This document shows, in pieces, positions 22,881 to 34,023 of a DNA stretch of 64,000 nt (the first letter of the stretch is position 1; each line of letters starts with the position of its first letter). The DNA is from Vitellaria paradoxa. Taxonomy: Eukaryota; Streptophyta; Magnoliopsida; Ericales; Sapotaceae. Below the pieces are notes generated by a model. That model had not been told where the DNA came from, ran no database searches, and saw only the letters and a program-made list of their open reading frames with translations. The stretch is taken from positions 24,775,340 to 24,839,339 of the forward strand of contig CM034241.1 of NCBI GenBank assembly GCA_019916065.1, in the 5' to 3' direction. Both the position numbers and the translations under genes were made by a program.

Positions 22881-23049
22881 AATGGGTCAAAGCAATAGAG
22901 TTGAAGGAGTAAGAGATGCAAAAAACATGCATAGTAGCTTATAACTTAATTGAAGTAAAGGGGCCTGGGAGGTTGCACTAAGTAAGCAGAATCACTTAAA
23001 CTATAAGTACTATATGTAGAAGAAGAGTCAGTGCTAGTGGTCCCAATAG

Positions 23050-24010
23050 TAATGTGATGTAAGTATGGATTACAAATACAATAATTTTAAAAAAAATGAA
23101 GATACAAATACGGTAAGGATACATAAAAAAGTGTATTTTCTTTATTAGCTATATATGAATATAAAACTCTCAACAAAAATAACGTAGTATTGTGGGGGGT
23201 GAGGTAGACTTGGAGGAGTTAACTTTCTGAGAATAATGCTAGCTATTGATTATGGTGGAGTCACTGAAGAATGGCGAATGAGTTAGAACTAAGATAATTT
23301 GGAACAAGAGAGAGAGAGAGAAAGAGAGAGAGCTAGCTAAGGTAATAGTGGTATAGATAGTGAGTGATAGATGATGAACCCTCCAGAGAAGGAGAATTTA
23401 TATAGATGAGGAGGGAACCCTTTTGGGCAAGAGTCAAGGCCTTGAATTTGTAAAGATTCGGCCTTGACTCAGCTCAGCACAATAGGATAAGGATTTCCCA
23501 CTAGAAATCTCTTTCTAGATTGGTTGGTCAAATCCCCAAGGTCCCTTGATTCTAGCCTCTAATCTGTTGAACCCCGATGATCCTATATGCTATAATTTCT
23601 GTTAGAGAAATCTTTGGACCTTGTTACTAGTCTGAGAGAAATAGGCATTCCATGCGGAACGTCTACCGTGGCAGTGGTGCCATATGACTTTCCTGTGGCC
23701 AGTTGATGTAGAAGAGGTACAATTATGCCGCAGGTAATAGCAGGAGGCAAGTTTGGGCCGTACAACCGCGACCCAGGCATCTACAAACATATAATCTAAT
23801 ACACAATATATTGGATAAAAGATATTATAATTTTAAAGGTTTTGACTACTCAAATTTAGATTTGTCAGAATCATATGTTTGAAAAAAAAATGATAAAATA
23901 ATTTGATACGCCACGTGGCTTGTTCCATACGTATCTTGGAGTGTCCGATGAGTATGTGTTTTTTATGTGTCAGATACGGATATGACACCCATTTTGAAAT
24001 ATCCGTTTGT
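23050..24010. mobile_element. Insert between copia gag zinc knuckle and protease
   Basis: The gag zinc knuckle stops after KCDYCGG at about 24030 (minus strand), and copia spacer resumes near 23050. About 960 bp of foreign sequence lies between. Its right part (23800-24010) matches 29030-29410 in inverted orientation (shared GACTACTCAAATYTAGATTT and repeated GGATAY/GATACG motifs), so it belongs to a dispersed family. A (GA)n run lies at 23307-23331. Exact ends and target duplication were not resolved. Confidence 0.55.
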
Positions 24011-24029
24011 CATGTACTATAGGCCACCA

Positions 24030-24859
24030 CAATAATCACATTTCCTAATACTATGGCCAGAACTCTAACCACCACCATGAAAACTACTGAGAAGCGCAGG
24101 CCCCATGCATGAACCATCTCAAGACATGCCACGAAAGCCACTGCCGAACTCCAGAGGCACTATTTAGGGCAACAGAATTACCCAAAGAAGGGGTGTTGTT
24201 TGAGAATCATGACCTAAAGAAAATTGTTGTAGTTGGGAGTATGCATTTGACATGGTAGGAATAATCTCGCAAGTTAGAAGTTGGTCATTGTAGCCACAGA
24301 GATCATCATTAAGTTTAGGAAGAAGCAAAATTTTCGTAAGTGTCTCTCGCTACCATATCATCTCAGCCTTATTATCTAGGAAATATCAAAACTATAAGAA
24401 ACGATCACCAAAGTCCTTTAGTGTACTATAATACTTAGAAAGGGAAAGGTCCCCTTGCTGGAAGGAGAAGAGTTGCTCATATGCTTTAAATATCTCCAAA
24501 AATATTGCTCTACTAAGAAAAGAAGTATGCTAAAAAATCCAAAATTGCCTTTGCAGTACCACATAATGCAATTTTACATAAAAGGAAAGACTCCGAAATT
24601 TTCCATAGCTAACTCAAAACAATAACATCTATAACACGCCACTGCTGAGAATTGAGATGAGGATCGGTAATAAAGTGCTCCATTTATCAACCAACTGGGA
24701 CTAATCAAACAATGTGCGACCAAGTCAGATAATTATTCTCATTCAACTTTGCAAAAGAGACATATTTAGGGAGGCTATTACTTGGCACAATAGAAATAGC
24801 CGGAGATGCAGGAGTGGAATCCCTATTGATAACCTTGACCTTAGAAGGATTAGTAGCCA
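24030..24859 (-). pseudogene. Copia gag remnant
   Basis: It starts MATNPSKVKVINRDS (24859) and continues VPSNSLPKYVSFAKLNENNYL and TWSHIV, the usual copia gag opening, then EIFKAYEQLFSFQQGDLSLSKYYSTL with stops. It ends in half a zinc knuckle (RKCDYCGG) cut by an insert. Confidence 0.8.
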
Positions 24860-25527
24860 TTAGAATTATATCACTTAGCACCAATTGAGGGCAAAAAGCA
24901 CTAAGAACTAAGAAGGCTAATATTACGGGTGATCAACAAATCAAATGAACAATGGTTGAAATGAAATACAAGAACAACTAAAGAACCACTTGAAGATAAT
25001 TTGGCAGATGGAGAAAAATAGATTGAAGAGTACGATGAGCGAAATAAATCCAAACCCAAGTGTGGTAGAGGTACATTCGTGTAATTATCATGAAACAAGC
25101 AAAGACCAACAATTAACAAGCAAGCAAACAGTTAGCAATGAACTTAGAAATAAGTTGGGTTGAGATCAAACAGAATCAAGCTTATGCCAAATTCATCATA
25201 CAAGTGGTTGAGGAGGTTCCTTTGCATGAGACAAGCATCAACGTAGGTTGCTAGAAGGGAGATGATCACCAATCTGCTGGTAGGCATGGCTACGAGAGGG
25301 ACATATGGATCTGGGTGCTGGAGTTGTTAGCGCATGTGGAGGCTGCATGGATAGTTCGCCAGCGATGAGCATTTGACAACTGGTGATCGCTGGTCACCAA
25401 CTAGTCTGTTGATGCCAATGATGGTTGACGCTTGTGGCTGGAATAGTGTAGTGGTGTAGGGCGGCTAGAGTTTCTTTATAGTAGCTATGTTTTCTTTGTC
25501 TTGTATCAATGCTTTGACACCAAATTA

Positions 25528-25694
25528 TGATAAAGGAAAAATAAATAAAGGATTATGAGAGATTAATTTCTCCTTCTCCCTCATCTTGTATTCATAATCA
25601 AGATCTAAATACAAAAACAAAATTGGAAGAAACCAAAATATACTAATATCCAAACAACAGTCTATTAGTTATATCCCTAATAATATTCCAACTA
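25528..25694 (-). repeat. 5' LTR of the copia element
   Basis: Partner of 19667-19830. It lies upstream of the primer-binding-site context in minus-strand reading. The terminal repeat ends near TTGGAATATTATTAGG on the minus strand. Confidence 0.7.
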
Positions 25695-25928
25695 TTCTAA
25701 TAGATGCTATCATATACAATTAGAACAATTATAAGTGCTATTAATTGCTGTCACGCCCTGAATCTCGTGCCCCGAGGGGTGAGTGAATAACATGCATATC
25801 ATGTACTAAGTAACCATCCCCTGATCAGAGTAATATGACAACCTTGGAGCAACATACATACAATATAATAACATAACATAATATAAACTAAGTCTTGATT
25901 ATTGCCATGCTATCATGCTTCAACATAT

Positions 25929-25956
25929 CCCATAATAATAATAATAATAATAATAC
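25929..25956. repeat. (ATA)n microsatellite
   Basis: About eight ATA units. The second copy of this element has the same microsatellite near 36295-36312. Confidence 0.9.
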
Positions 25957-27254
25957 ACAAAAATAGCTCTTATGGCCTTTACAACCCAATCGAATAAATC
26001 TCTAAATTAAAATAATATTATAGTCCCAAATGAAAATCTATCTTAATTAAATGAAAGACATAATGCCTGCGACAGCTTATGCACTTCTAATCCCACCAAA
26101 TGCCCACCTAGTTCTTAGGATCTATTCCTGTAACAAAGTTTGTAGAGGTGTGAGCACTAGTCCATTTGTGCTCATGAAGCATCATAAAAGCATATATAAT
26201 ATATGAAGCAATAATGTAAAACAACACTAACATTTATGATTCAACATATCCCAACATAATCATGCAACATCACTAAACAAAATCCAAATTCTCATATATA
26301 TAAGCATCATGATTTCATTATCAAAATAGACCTTATATAAATACATGCCATGATCAATGTCATAAATCTTATCATTTATTCAAGTATCATTTACTTTAGC
26401 ATTCTTATCATAATCATCCTTATTCATGTTCTATTTCCATTTTATTTACGAGGGGTGGGCACAAGTAATGTCATTGTTAAAGGCCATGATTAGCCACATC
26501 ACACATCATGTTGTACGCTACTAACTTACTAGCATGAACACTAATCCTTGCGCAGGTTTCGAGTTTTTCAACCTTAGGCTAATCTCTATATCCTTCCTAT
26601 TTTCTTATACCCACTAGCTCCGTGTCTCAATATCATTTATATTTCCTCTTATTTACTTATCTATCTCATTTATATAATTATATTCATATCATCATCACAT
26701 TCAACCATGTAACAATTAACATCATCACCTCTTTCGACAATTAACGTCATCATCTCGTTCAGCTAGATCATAAATAATATCATCATAATAACCCACATAA
26801 AAATCTCAATTAGATTCAACATACTATCACTTAATTAAACATTTTCTCATTTCCTTAACATATTTTCACCACTTTTTAACTCAAATATCACATAATACAT
26901 ATTCATAAGTTTACTACAACGCAATGAGAAATATGTATCAAGAACAAGATACCCAAAACTGTGAAATACATTAAATAAGACCTAAACTGAGATTCCAGAG
27001 CACCCAAAGCACCCCTGTAGGGGACCCGGGCACCTATATCAGGGGTTGGGGTGTCCCTCTGCACTACTGGGACGCCCTTCTGAGGGTAAGTTCAAGTTTT
27101 TGCAAATTTTCTCATGTTTTATCCCAAAAACTTATTCTATAACCAAGTCCTTATTCTTATAAATTCTATTTGAGTGGATTAACAAGTTTACAACCTTAAG
27201 TGTTCAAAACAAGGACAACTTAAACAATAAAATCTCAAGTTTTAGCTTTCTGGA

Positions 27255-27345
27255 GGGGTCTGGGCGCTCCCTTGAGAGATCCGGGCGCCCACTTGAGGGA
27301 TCCAAGCGCCCACTTGAGGGACCCAGGCACCCTCATCACTCAACT
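27255..27345. repeat. 21 bp GC-rich minisatellite
   Basis: Units of about 21 bp of the form GGGCGCCCACTTGAGGGATCC occur three to four times. Related GGGCACC/GGGGCGCC words recur at 27010-27090 and 28140-28200. It is GC-rich in an AT-rich element. Confidence 0.8.
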
Positions 27346-28399
27346 AAGGTCGGATGAGGCACCCCGGGAGCCCCCTGTTATCCAGAGTGCTATTTTGTTT
27401 TGGTTTGAGTTATAGTTTATGGTTTTGTGTCCCAAACTTAGCCAAATCCAATGTTTAATCCAAAACTTTGTTTTCTTGTATTGTTTAGGACCTAAAAGAC
27501 TCTAAGGAGTCAATCAAAACAAGTTTAAATTCACTCATTCTATCAAAATAAAAATTGTGGTTTCAACCTATACATACACATATATACCTATATTATATCA
27601 CTTGAATCACTTCCTCATGCTTCCAAATTCTTAAATAACTATTATAACAACATTCTCTAACTCATTACATCTCATATATGCTAATAAGAGGTTAGAAATT
27701 CCTACCTCAAGCTTGAACAACTTGAAGAAAGAGGATGGTGAACTCCCGGTTTTTGGCTTCTAACTTTAAGTTGATCAATCTCCTCACCCTTTGATCCAAG
27801 CAACAAACAAACCACATAGATGTATTCATTGAGTGCTTAATTTCATTCTTACAAGATTAATTTGAGTTTGGTGAGGGTTAGGATAACTTACCAAAACCAA
27901 GTTTGTTGGTTCCTCCTCCGGTTCCACTTCCTCTCTTGGTTTCTTCTTCCAACCTCAAAAACTCTCTCTCTCTCCTCTCTTCTACACTTATATAGAACAC
28001 CCATCTTGCTCCCCAAGCAAGCTACAGTGCCCTACACCTTCCCTCTCCCGCTTGTTCTAATTATGGATGACTATAGGAGTAAACCTCAACTGAACGAGCT
28101 AAAGCCACATCAATCTGTCAATTTTTACACAGGAGAAGCGCCTCAGTGGTACCCTGGGTTCCCTTCTGAGGCCCCGGGCAACCCTCCCCCTCTCCTCAGG
28201 GTGCCCCTCTACATTCGTATGAGCTAAAATGCCAATTTTTGGGTTCTTTGGTCTATTATTTCCAAAATTTTCAAGCACAAGATATCCCGAATATTGCTTA
28301 AATAACATATTATCACACCCAAAACGTGTTAAAAACTATCAATTTATACTAACACAGAAATTCGAGATATTACAATTACAGCCTAAAATGTCTTCTAAT

Positions 28400-28975
28400 T
28401 TAGAATTATTAAGAAGCTTGACAATACATAAAAGTAGGAGCCTCAACCTTGAAAATCTAGGTGTTAAGGTGAGAGAAGTCTATCTCTTAATTGGGACAAG
28501 CAATTTTTTCTCATACCCCGACATGGGACAACTTCTAACAATCTCCCTCACGTTAGCCCGCATGGATATAGACACAATGTAGATAATGGTGAGGCCTAGT
28601 TGAAAATTCACTCTAATACCATATTAAGAAACCCAACAATACATGAGAGTAGGGGTCTCAACTTTAAAATCTAGGTATTAAGGTGAGGGAAGTCCAACTC
28701 TTATATAGGACAAGTAATTTTTTATCATAGTCCAATATGGGACAAATAACAACCTCCTTCACGCTGACCCACATGAAGATAGGTATAGCCTGGACAATGG
28801 TGAGGACCAGTGAAAACTCGTTTCTAATACTATGTCAAGAAAACCAACAACACATAAGAGTAAGGATCTCAACCTTAAAACCTCGGTATTAAGGTGAGGG
28901 AAGTCCATCTTTTATATGAGACAAATAATTTTTTCTCATAACCCGATATGGGACAACTTCTAATAAGAATCATGT
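28400..28975. repeat. Three-copy tandem repeat, about 215 bp unit
   Basis: AAGAARCYYRACAAYACAT, then AGAGTAGGRGYCTCAACYTTRAAA, then GGTRTTAAGGTGAGRGAAGTCYA, then a TTTTTYTCATA…ATGGGACAA block. Starts are near 28410, 28625 and 28840; the third copy is cut short. It begins just after the end of the LTR-like element. Confidence 0.85.
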
Positions 28976-29029
28976 CTTATTGGAGACACTTGTTGGGAAC
29001 CAGTAAAGCTTTCGACAATGCATTCGATC

Positions 29030-29415
29030 TTGTAGCCTATGAAGCACAACCACTTCAAAATAAGTGCTTATATACACTCTTTGAAAACTTCAAGATACAT
29101 GTTAGACATGTCACATAACATGTCCTATTGTTTAATCATTTTTTCTTGAAATTCATGATTAAAATAAATCTAGATTTGAGTAGTCCAAACTCTTAAGATT
29201 ATAAGATCTTATAACTTATATTTTGTTTTATTTTGTATATTGAATTATATATTAAATTAATTTTGTTGTGAATGTTATATTCACATATATAACTAATAAA
29301 AATATACAAAATTTATATTTTTTTGTCTATATTCTTGGCATGTCCATATCTCATTTTTTTCTATATCCGTACCCGTATCGTATCGCTATTCCACATCCTT
29401 ACCCATGCTCCTTAA
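29030..29415 (-). repeat. Dispersed repeat related to the insert at 23050-24010
   Basis: Read on the minus strand it starts GTAAGGATGTGGAATAGCGATACG and contains GGACTACTCAAATCTAGATTT, then AATAGGACATG. The same order is seen, inverted, in the copia insert. No coding content; the class is uncertain. Confidence 0.5.
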
Positions 29416-29983
29416 CTTCCAATCATTGTTAACGCTGCCGCGTTGGGTAATTTCCGTTCTGGTGATGTAAGAGAATGTCTGGGAAATTAGAGAAAAAAAA
29501 ACATTACGTACTTCTATCACTTTTTTTTTTTTAAATATTGTCATTTATATCACAATGGCGACAAATGATGCCGACAATGGTTATCGCTTATAAAATAACG
29601 AACTTCCGAAACATTTTATTCTACAAAAAAATGTCGTATTAGACTAAGTCTATTTCTAGGAATCTGTTATTCGGCAGTAAGATTACCAAAATGCAAATAG
29701 ATTTAAACGGATGGAATGCCGACAAAAGATCATGTTAGTCGAAACATTTGAATAGTTAAAAATTGTGTGGATGACTCCGGACAGCAAACGAGGCTAAACA
29801 TTTCATATCATTATTGATGTGAACAAAAATGGAAGCATAGTAGTTATGTCAAATGCCCAAAAAATAAAATAAAATAGGGAGAGAATGTGTGCAGTTTTGT
29901 TATTTCAGATTACAATTTTTCATATTTGGACCTCATCTAGTACAATTTAAAGTCTTCCAAACAGGCTGTGAACTGGACTGAAC

Positions 29984-30021
<38 letters not shown>

Positions 30022-30610
30022 TAAATAAATTTTGGATCCTTTCCAATCAATGCAGTGAATCCAAAAGTTGACTTGCTAAGTTGCTCCCATATGGGAAAAT
30101 GTGGAACTTATGGCATATGGAAATAATATTAGGAACAAGATAGCTATACCTATTATTTGCTATAACTTGGATTTGATGTGCACAGTTGATTCTATATTCA
30201 AAACAAGCTATTCCTGCTTAATTTCAGATTGGGGGGAAAAGAAAGTTTGAACTGAGGATCAGCGTTACAACTGCCATTGTCTTATTATAATTAGCCACAT
30301 AATGGCAAGGGTAAAGGGCTGGCTCTTGGATGAGCATTGGAGTTTTGATTCCTTTGCCCTTGCTTCATGTTAGACATGTGTAAGATTTTCCTCATGCCAG
30401 ATAATTATTTGTTAGAAAAATGGAAAAAGTTTGTGAATAAGTCCAATTTTAAATGCTATTGTCACATTTGGAACATTAATTACCCCCTTCCCTAAAGGTG
30501 ATTTCTTTCCTAAAAAGATCGCAAATAAATTATATCTCTTCAATGTATAGAGAAAACTCCGATAAGAGTGAGTTAATAGCACTAACTCAGTTAGTTTGTG
30601 GAAATGTGTT
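29416..30610. other. Intergenic, upstream of the RRM-like gene
   Basis: No coding signal. It includes a 20+ A run at about 29991-30016. The part nearest 30610 presumably holds promoter elements of the next gene. Confidence 0.45.
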
Positions 30611-30617
30611 GAATTGG

Positions 30618-30625
30618 CTATAAAT
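30618..30625 (+). promoter_or_regulatory. TATA box candidate of the RRM-like gene
   Basis: CTATAAAT in a moderately AT-rich context. A transcription start would be expected about 30 bp downstream, giving a leader of about 780 bp before 31430 that probably contains an intron (candidate acceptors TTCTGCAG near 30895 and CTTAACAG at 31272-31279 and 31361-31368). Confidence 0.45.
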
Positions 30626-31207
30626 TGAAGTGGGTGTTAGAGTTTGTGAAAACAAGCTACTCTAACCTTTGTTCTGCACGTTTTGTCATAGTGAAGATGG
30701 TTTCGTAAGACAAGCCGTCCTGCCAAGGAGTCGCCTTCAGGCCTATTCTTCCTTGCTTGGTACATCGATTTTTATCCCTTTTCATGTCGTGGTTGTCTGT
30801 GATTTGCAAATTCATGGCTTCAACAATTCATTGAACAGGATGGAGCTTCGTGTTAATTTTTGGCCTCCATAGATGTTCTTGATTAATTTTCTGCAGTGAC
30901 GTTTGAGATCTGAGGGTCTAGGCATCATATCTAGCCACTCCCGCAAAGCCAGACTGGCTTTCCATGGAAATTTTGTGGTTGAGTTTTCGTCGTACTCGTT
31001 TTGAGCCTATAGACATGTGAAAGTCCTAATAGGCACTGGTGCCTGCCTGTGAAAGTTGTTGCTTACTGCTAGTTGCTAGCGGATTTTGTTTTTCTTCATC
31101 TTCATTTGTTCTATTTCTTATTTTTTGATGGGTTTTAGTAATATGATCTGATTTGGCCCTGGAGGGAGGAATTGGTTTTCCGGTCACCTCCTCTTTGGTC
31201 ATTTTCT

Positions 31208-31398
31208 GTCCTGATTTTGAAATGCGTTGATAATTTTTTCTTGATCTGATTTTTTATTTTTTGAGTTTGCGCTTAACAGATTTTTCTGATCTCTTCTGGC
31301 CATACATACATTTCAAAATCAGGACTTTCTTGATCTGATTTCTTATTTTTTGAGCTTGCGCTTAACAGGTTTTTCTGATCTCTTCTGGCCATACATAC
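31208..31398 (+). repeat. 89 bp tandem duplication with interleaved inverted repeat in the 5' leader
   Basis: A block running from TTCTTGATCTGATTT to CATACATAC occurs at 31238-31309 and 31327-31398, with few differences. A 16 bp word GTCCTGATTTTGAAAT at 31208-31223 reappears as its exact reverse complement at 31310-31325, between the copies. Each copy contains TTGCGCTTAACAG, a good 3' splice site. The second copy ends 32 bp before the start codon, so the gene has two candidate leader acceptors. Confidence 0.9.
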
Positions 31399-31429
31399 TC
31401 TTCATCCAGCGCCCCTCTACTGCACAATC

Positions 31430-32290
31430 ATGTATCCCCACAAGCCTTCTTCACCTCGGCTCATTTCCTCAGAGGAATTCAAGCTCTTCCACGAAATGGA
31501 CAGAAAGCTGTACAGCCTCCTGGTGATGGACCTCTGGCGTGACCCTAAGGAATCCATGAAAGTCATGGCCTTGTGGCTGTGGTTGGAGCGCAACGGCCAC
31601 AGCAAAGCCATTGAAAGGATTTTGTCCTTTCCCAATTTTTTAATCAATGAAATTGCAGAAGAGGCAGTAACATGCCTCAACTGCCTGGAAACCAACTCAT
31701 TTCTGTCCTCGTCTTCTGTGCCTTCCGGTGATATCCCACTGACTCAAAGCATGATATCGAATGACCTCTCTCTTCAATTCTTGCATGAAAACCGACTGAC
31801 TGTGATTCAGGGTATGTCCAGGATTATAAATGAAGTTTGCGCAAGGGCCCTGAAGGACATAATGCAACGAGCTATGGAGAGGAGAAGGATGATCATGCCA
31901 CTCAGCGCGGTGGTGAGGCCAGCGGTGGCAGCAGGAGGAGGGACTCTGTTGCCCCCGGATGAGAGGACTATGTTTGTGACATTTTCCAGAGGCTACCCTG
32001 TGCCAGAAAATGACATCAGGGAGTTCTTCGCTAGGCTGTATGGGGACTGCATAGAGTCCCTTTACATGCAAGAAGTGCAGCCCGGTGAACAATCGCTCTT
32101 TGCTCGGATTGTCTTCTACTCCCCTTCCTCCATTGATATGATCCTCAATGGAGGGGAGAAAGCAAAGTTCACCATCAATGGGAGGCACGTTTGGATGCGC
32201 AAGTTTGTTCCCAGACGCCAGAAATCCAACTCTTCTCCGTCTGATTTCCCGGCTGCCTCCTCCAGTACTGGTACTACTGCTCTTCCTTAG
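31430..32290 (+). CDS. RRM-like RNA-binding protein, plant-specific family, 286 aa, single coding exon
   Basis: An open frame from ATG 31430 to TAG 32288-32290. Residues 10-85 form a conserved helical N-terminal region (ISSEEFKLFHEMDRKLYSLL, then MALWLWLERNGH, then AEEAVTCLNC). Residues 100-145 continue it (DIPLTQSMI, ISLQFL-like, NEVCARALKDIMQ). Residues 178-262 form an RRM-like fold: ERTMFVTFSRGYPV as RNP2 strand, IREFFARLYGDCIESLYMQE, QSLFARIVF as a degenerate RNP1, then FTINGRHVWMRKFVPRR. The tail is Ser/Pro-rich. This order matches a land-plant family of unnamed RRM proteins usually encoded without introns in the coding part. The RNP aromatic residues are weak, so RNA binding is inferred. 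No signal peptide or membrane helix. Confidence 0.88.
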   Translation: MYPHKPSSPRLISSEEFKLFHEMDRKLYSLLVMDLWRDPKESMKVMALWLWLERNGHSKAIERILSFPNFLINEIAEEAVTCLNCLETNSFLSSSSVPSGDIPLTQSMISNDLSLQFLHENRLTVIQGMSRIINEVCARALKDIMQRAMERRRMIMPLSAVVRPAVAAGGGTLLPPDERTMFVTFSRGYPVPENDIREFFARLYGDCIESLYMQEVQPGEQSLFARIVFYSPSSIDMILNGGEKAKFTINGRHVWMRKFVPRRQKSNSSPSDFPAASSSTGTTALP

Positions 32291-33734
32291 ATTAAGTGCA
32301 CTAGTCTAGAAGTCCTGGCTGGATTCCTCCTCTCTGTTTGTACCCTACTTTAATTTGTGGTTGTAGTTTTTGTCTGATGTACTACTGGTCTTTTGTTTCC
32401 ATTCCGCAAGCACTGAGAATCCATGGTTTGGGCATTCACTCTAGCTAGTAAGCCAATATACATTTATAAAATAATATATATATATATATATATATTTATA
32501 AAAGTTAGTGCTTTAATTAAATTCGGCTTTGTCTTATGTGTTCTGCAATTGATCTATTATACTGCATCACCAATCTTTTATTTCCCCAATCAAAACACAT
32601 AAAAGTGACGTAGAAGGGGAAAACTGAAATTGAATTATTCGAGAGATACTGCACCTAATTATGTATCTTTTCGTTTTTTATCACTTCGAACAAAGATCAG
32701 CCTGTGTATTTTGTCCTGAAGAAAACATTGAGTCTTGAATCATATATATATGTATATTTCAAAAAAAAAAGGTGGACTAGGAAGAATGTTTTATTCTCAA
32801 TTTGGGGACGGTGGGATTTTTTTTTTTTTTTTTTTTTTGAAGTGTTTTGGTTTGGTGAAAAAGCGGGAGAGAAAATGGAAGAAAGAGTTTTTATTTGTTT
32901 GATTGGGGGAGCAGTGGGAGGAAAGGAGAAAATGAGGGAGAGGAAAAAAGAAAAAAAAAATGTGGACCTTGTATTTCTTTTTTTTTTTTTTTTTCAACTG
33001 AGGAAAAGAGGAGAGAGAAGTAGAAAATTATTCAAAAGTAGAATCGATTTTTTTAAACATTATTTTATAAAAAAATTAAATAATAATATGTACAAATAAA
33101 TATACATATTTTCTACATATTTCTTCCCTTCAAAGGCTCAAATCAAATAACATAGACCAGAAAAAAAAAATCATTTTTTTAAAATATTCATCCACTAGAT
33201 TTTCTTTCCACTTATTTTTCCATCATTTCTACCAAACACATCATAATAAACTCCCGAAACAAAGACGATTTGTAGTATATTAATGAATAGATTCAACTGA
33301 GTTGGGGCGTTTGTTGGTACGTTTAAAGGACCGCATCATAAAAAAAAATAAATAAATCATATAGAAAGTTGTCTTATTCTCACCAAATTATTACTCTAAT
33401 TATATAAGAAGGTAAATTTCACTTTACTCTTAGAATTCTACTTGAAATTTCAGTTCAGGACCCAATTTTTTTCTTTTTTTTTTAATAATTAAAAGTTTGA
33501 ACTTTTAATGGGACGTCATCTTCACACTTAGAGACTATTTTTCTTTTATACTTCCATCGTTAACTATCTAAGTTCTAAGGGAAAAATGGTTACTAATGGA
33601 TAAATTAAAATAAAACAAAAAAAAATAAGCTAATGGGATAGGCATACTATGCGCAATAATTTTACCATTAACGATAAATAATAAATAAAAAAAAAAGTAA
33701 GTCCATTTCATTTCAACAAAAGACTCACACCCAA
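32291..33734. other. 3' flank and low-complexity AT DNA
   Basis: The 3' UTR of the RRM-like gene probably ends within the first 200 bp. The rest is A/T runs and simple repeats (T runs near 32819-32838 and 32978-32995). An open frame at 32704-33099 is a product of A- and T-runs and is not credible as a gene. Confidence 0.5.
32471..32496. repeat. (TA)n microsatellite
   Basis: About twelve TA units downstream of the RRM-like gene. Confidence 0.9.
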
Positions 33735-33975
33735 GTTCCATACCTTTTGGTCTACTATCCTGATCATGATTTTCCTACCCCCAGAGGGAGAGGTCCTTCC
33801 CTTTTGGGCTGGTTGGGCGTGAGAAAAGATTCGAGTCCCCGACACCGTGGTTTGTAACCATGTGCTAATCCTCTGAGCTACAAGCCCCTATCTCGTCTCC
33901 GCTAGATCTATTCTCAGGAATACCCTAAAAAAAAGGAACCTTTCCTCCCCAAGCCATTTCGGGTTGAGAAGATGT
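33735..33975 (-). other. Chloroplast-derived insertion (NUPT) from the trnR-ACG region
   Basis: On the minus strand the order is GGCTTGGGGAGGAAAGGTTCC, then TTAGGGTATTCCTGAGAATAG, then a degenerate trnR-ACG, then CAGCCCAAAAGGGAAGG, then CTCTGGGGGTAGGAAAATC and ATGATCAGGATAG. From memory this is the plastid inverted-repeat segment between rrn5 and trnN, around trnR-ACG. The substitutions and a small deletion in the tRNA mean it is a decayed nuclear copy, not live plastid DNA. Confidence 0.8.
33814..33887 (-). pseudogene. trnR-ACG: Plastid tRNA-Arg(ACG) pseudogene
   Basis: It begins GGGCTTGTAGCTCAGAGGAT and has lost two bases in TTAG(AG)CAC. The anticodon loop reads GGTTACAAACC, so the anticodon position is ACA rather than ACG. 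It continues CACGGTGTCGGGGACTCGAAT and ends CTCACGCCCA. The D-loop deletion, anticodon change and acceptor mismatches rule out function. Confidence 0.82.
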
Positions 33976-34023
33976 GAAAAATTAAGGCCATTAAATTTTA
34001 TTGAAAAGAAACTCCAAGATAAT

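Larger units (their letters stand above)
19667..25694 (-). mobile_element. Ty1/copia LTR retrotransposon, degenerate
   Basis: Two similar direct repeats bound the element. The left, about 19667-19830, is the 3' LTR; the right, about 25528-25694, is the 5' LTR. They share CTTCTCC-TCAT-TTGTAT-TATAAT and AATATACTNATA-CC blocks and have diverged visibly. Next to the 5' LTR, read on the minus strand, is TTTGGTGTCAAAGCATTGATAC, a primer-binding-site context close to initiator tRNA-Met complement. At the 3' LTR junction is TTGGGCATGTTTGAGGGA, the usual copia end with polypurine tract. Coding order on the minus strand is gag, protease, integrase, RT and RNase H, all broken. An unrelated insert lies at about 23050-24010. 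Confidence 0.87.
25749..28374 (+). mobile_element. Large LTR-like element, 2.6 kb, copy 1 (solo LTR candidate)
   Basis: It starts TGTCACGCCCTGAATCTCG and ends GAGATATTACA (TG…CA ends). The flanks are ATTGC (25744-25748) and ATTAC (28375-28379), a 5 bp target duplication with one mismatch. No coding domain was seen. A second copy lies at about 35549-38870 and shares several blocks in the same order: CCTGATCAGAG; GGCCTTTACAAC; ATAATATTATAGT; the CAGGTTT-…-TTTCAACC block near 26560; and CCTACCTCAAG near 27710. This fits a solo LTR or large non-autonomous LTR element of gypsy type. Confidence 0.65.

Noticed and set aside
27255..27345. CRISPR-like array
   Set aside because: A short GC minisatellite without unique spacers; a plant nuclear genome is not expected to carry CRISPR.
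31417..32188. Minus-strand open frames opposite the RRM-like gene
   Set aside because: They are complements of a conserved coding sequence on the + strand.
32704..33099. 131-codon open frame on the + strand
   Set aside because: It is built from A, T and GA runs (long Lys, Phe and Glu strings) in low-complexity DNA, with no family resemblance.
33814..33887. Functional tRNA-Arg gene
   Set aside because: Deletion in the D-loop, changed anticodon and mismatched acceptor stem; the surroundings are plastid-like, so it is a transferred pseudogene.
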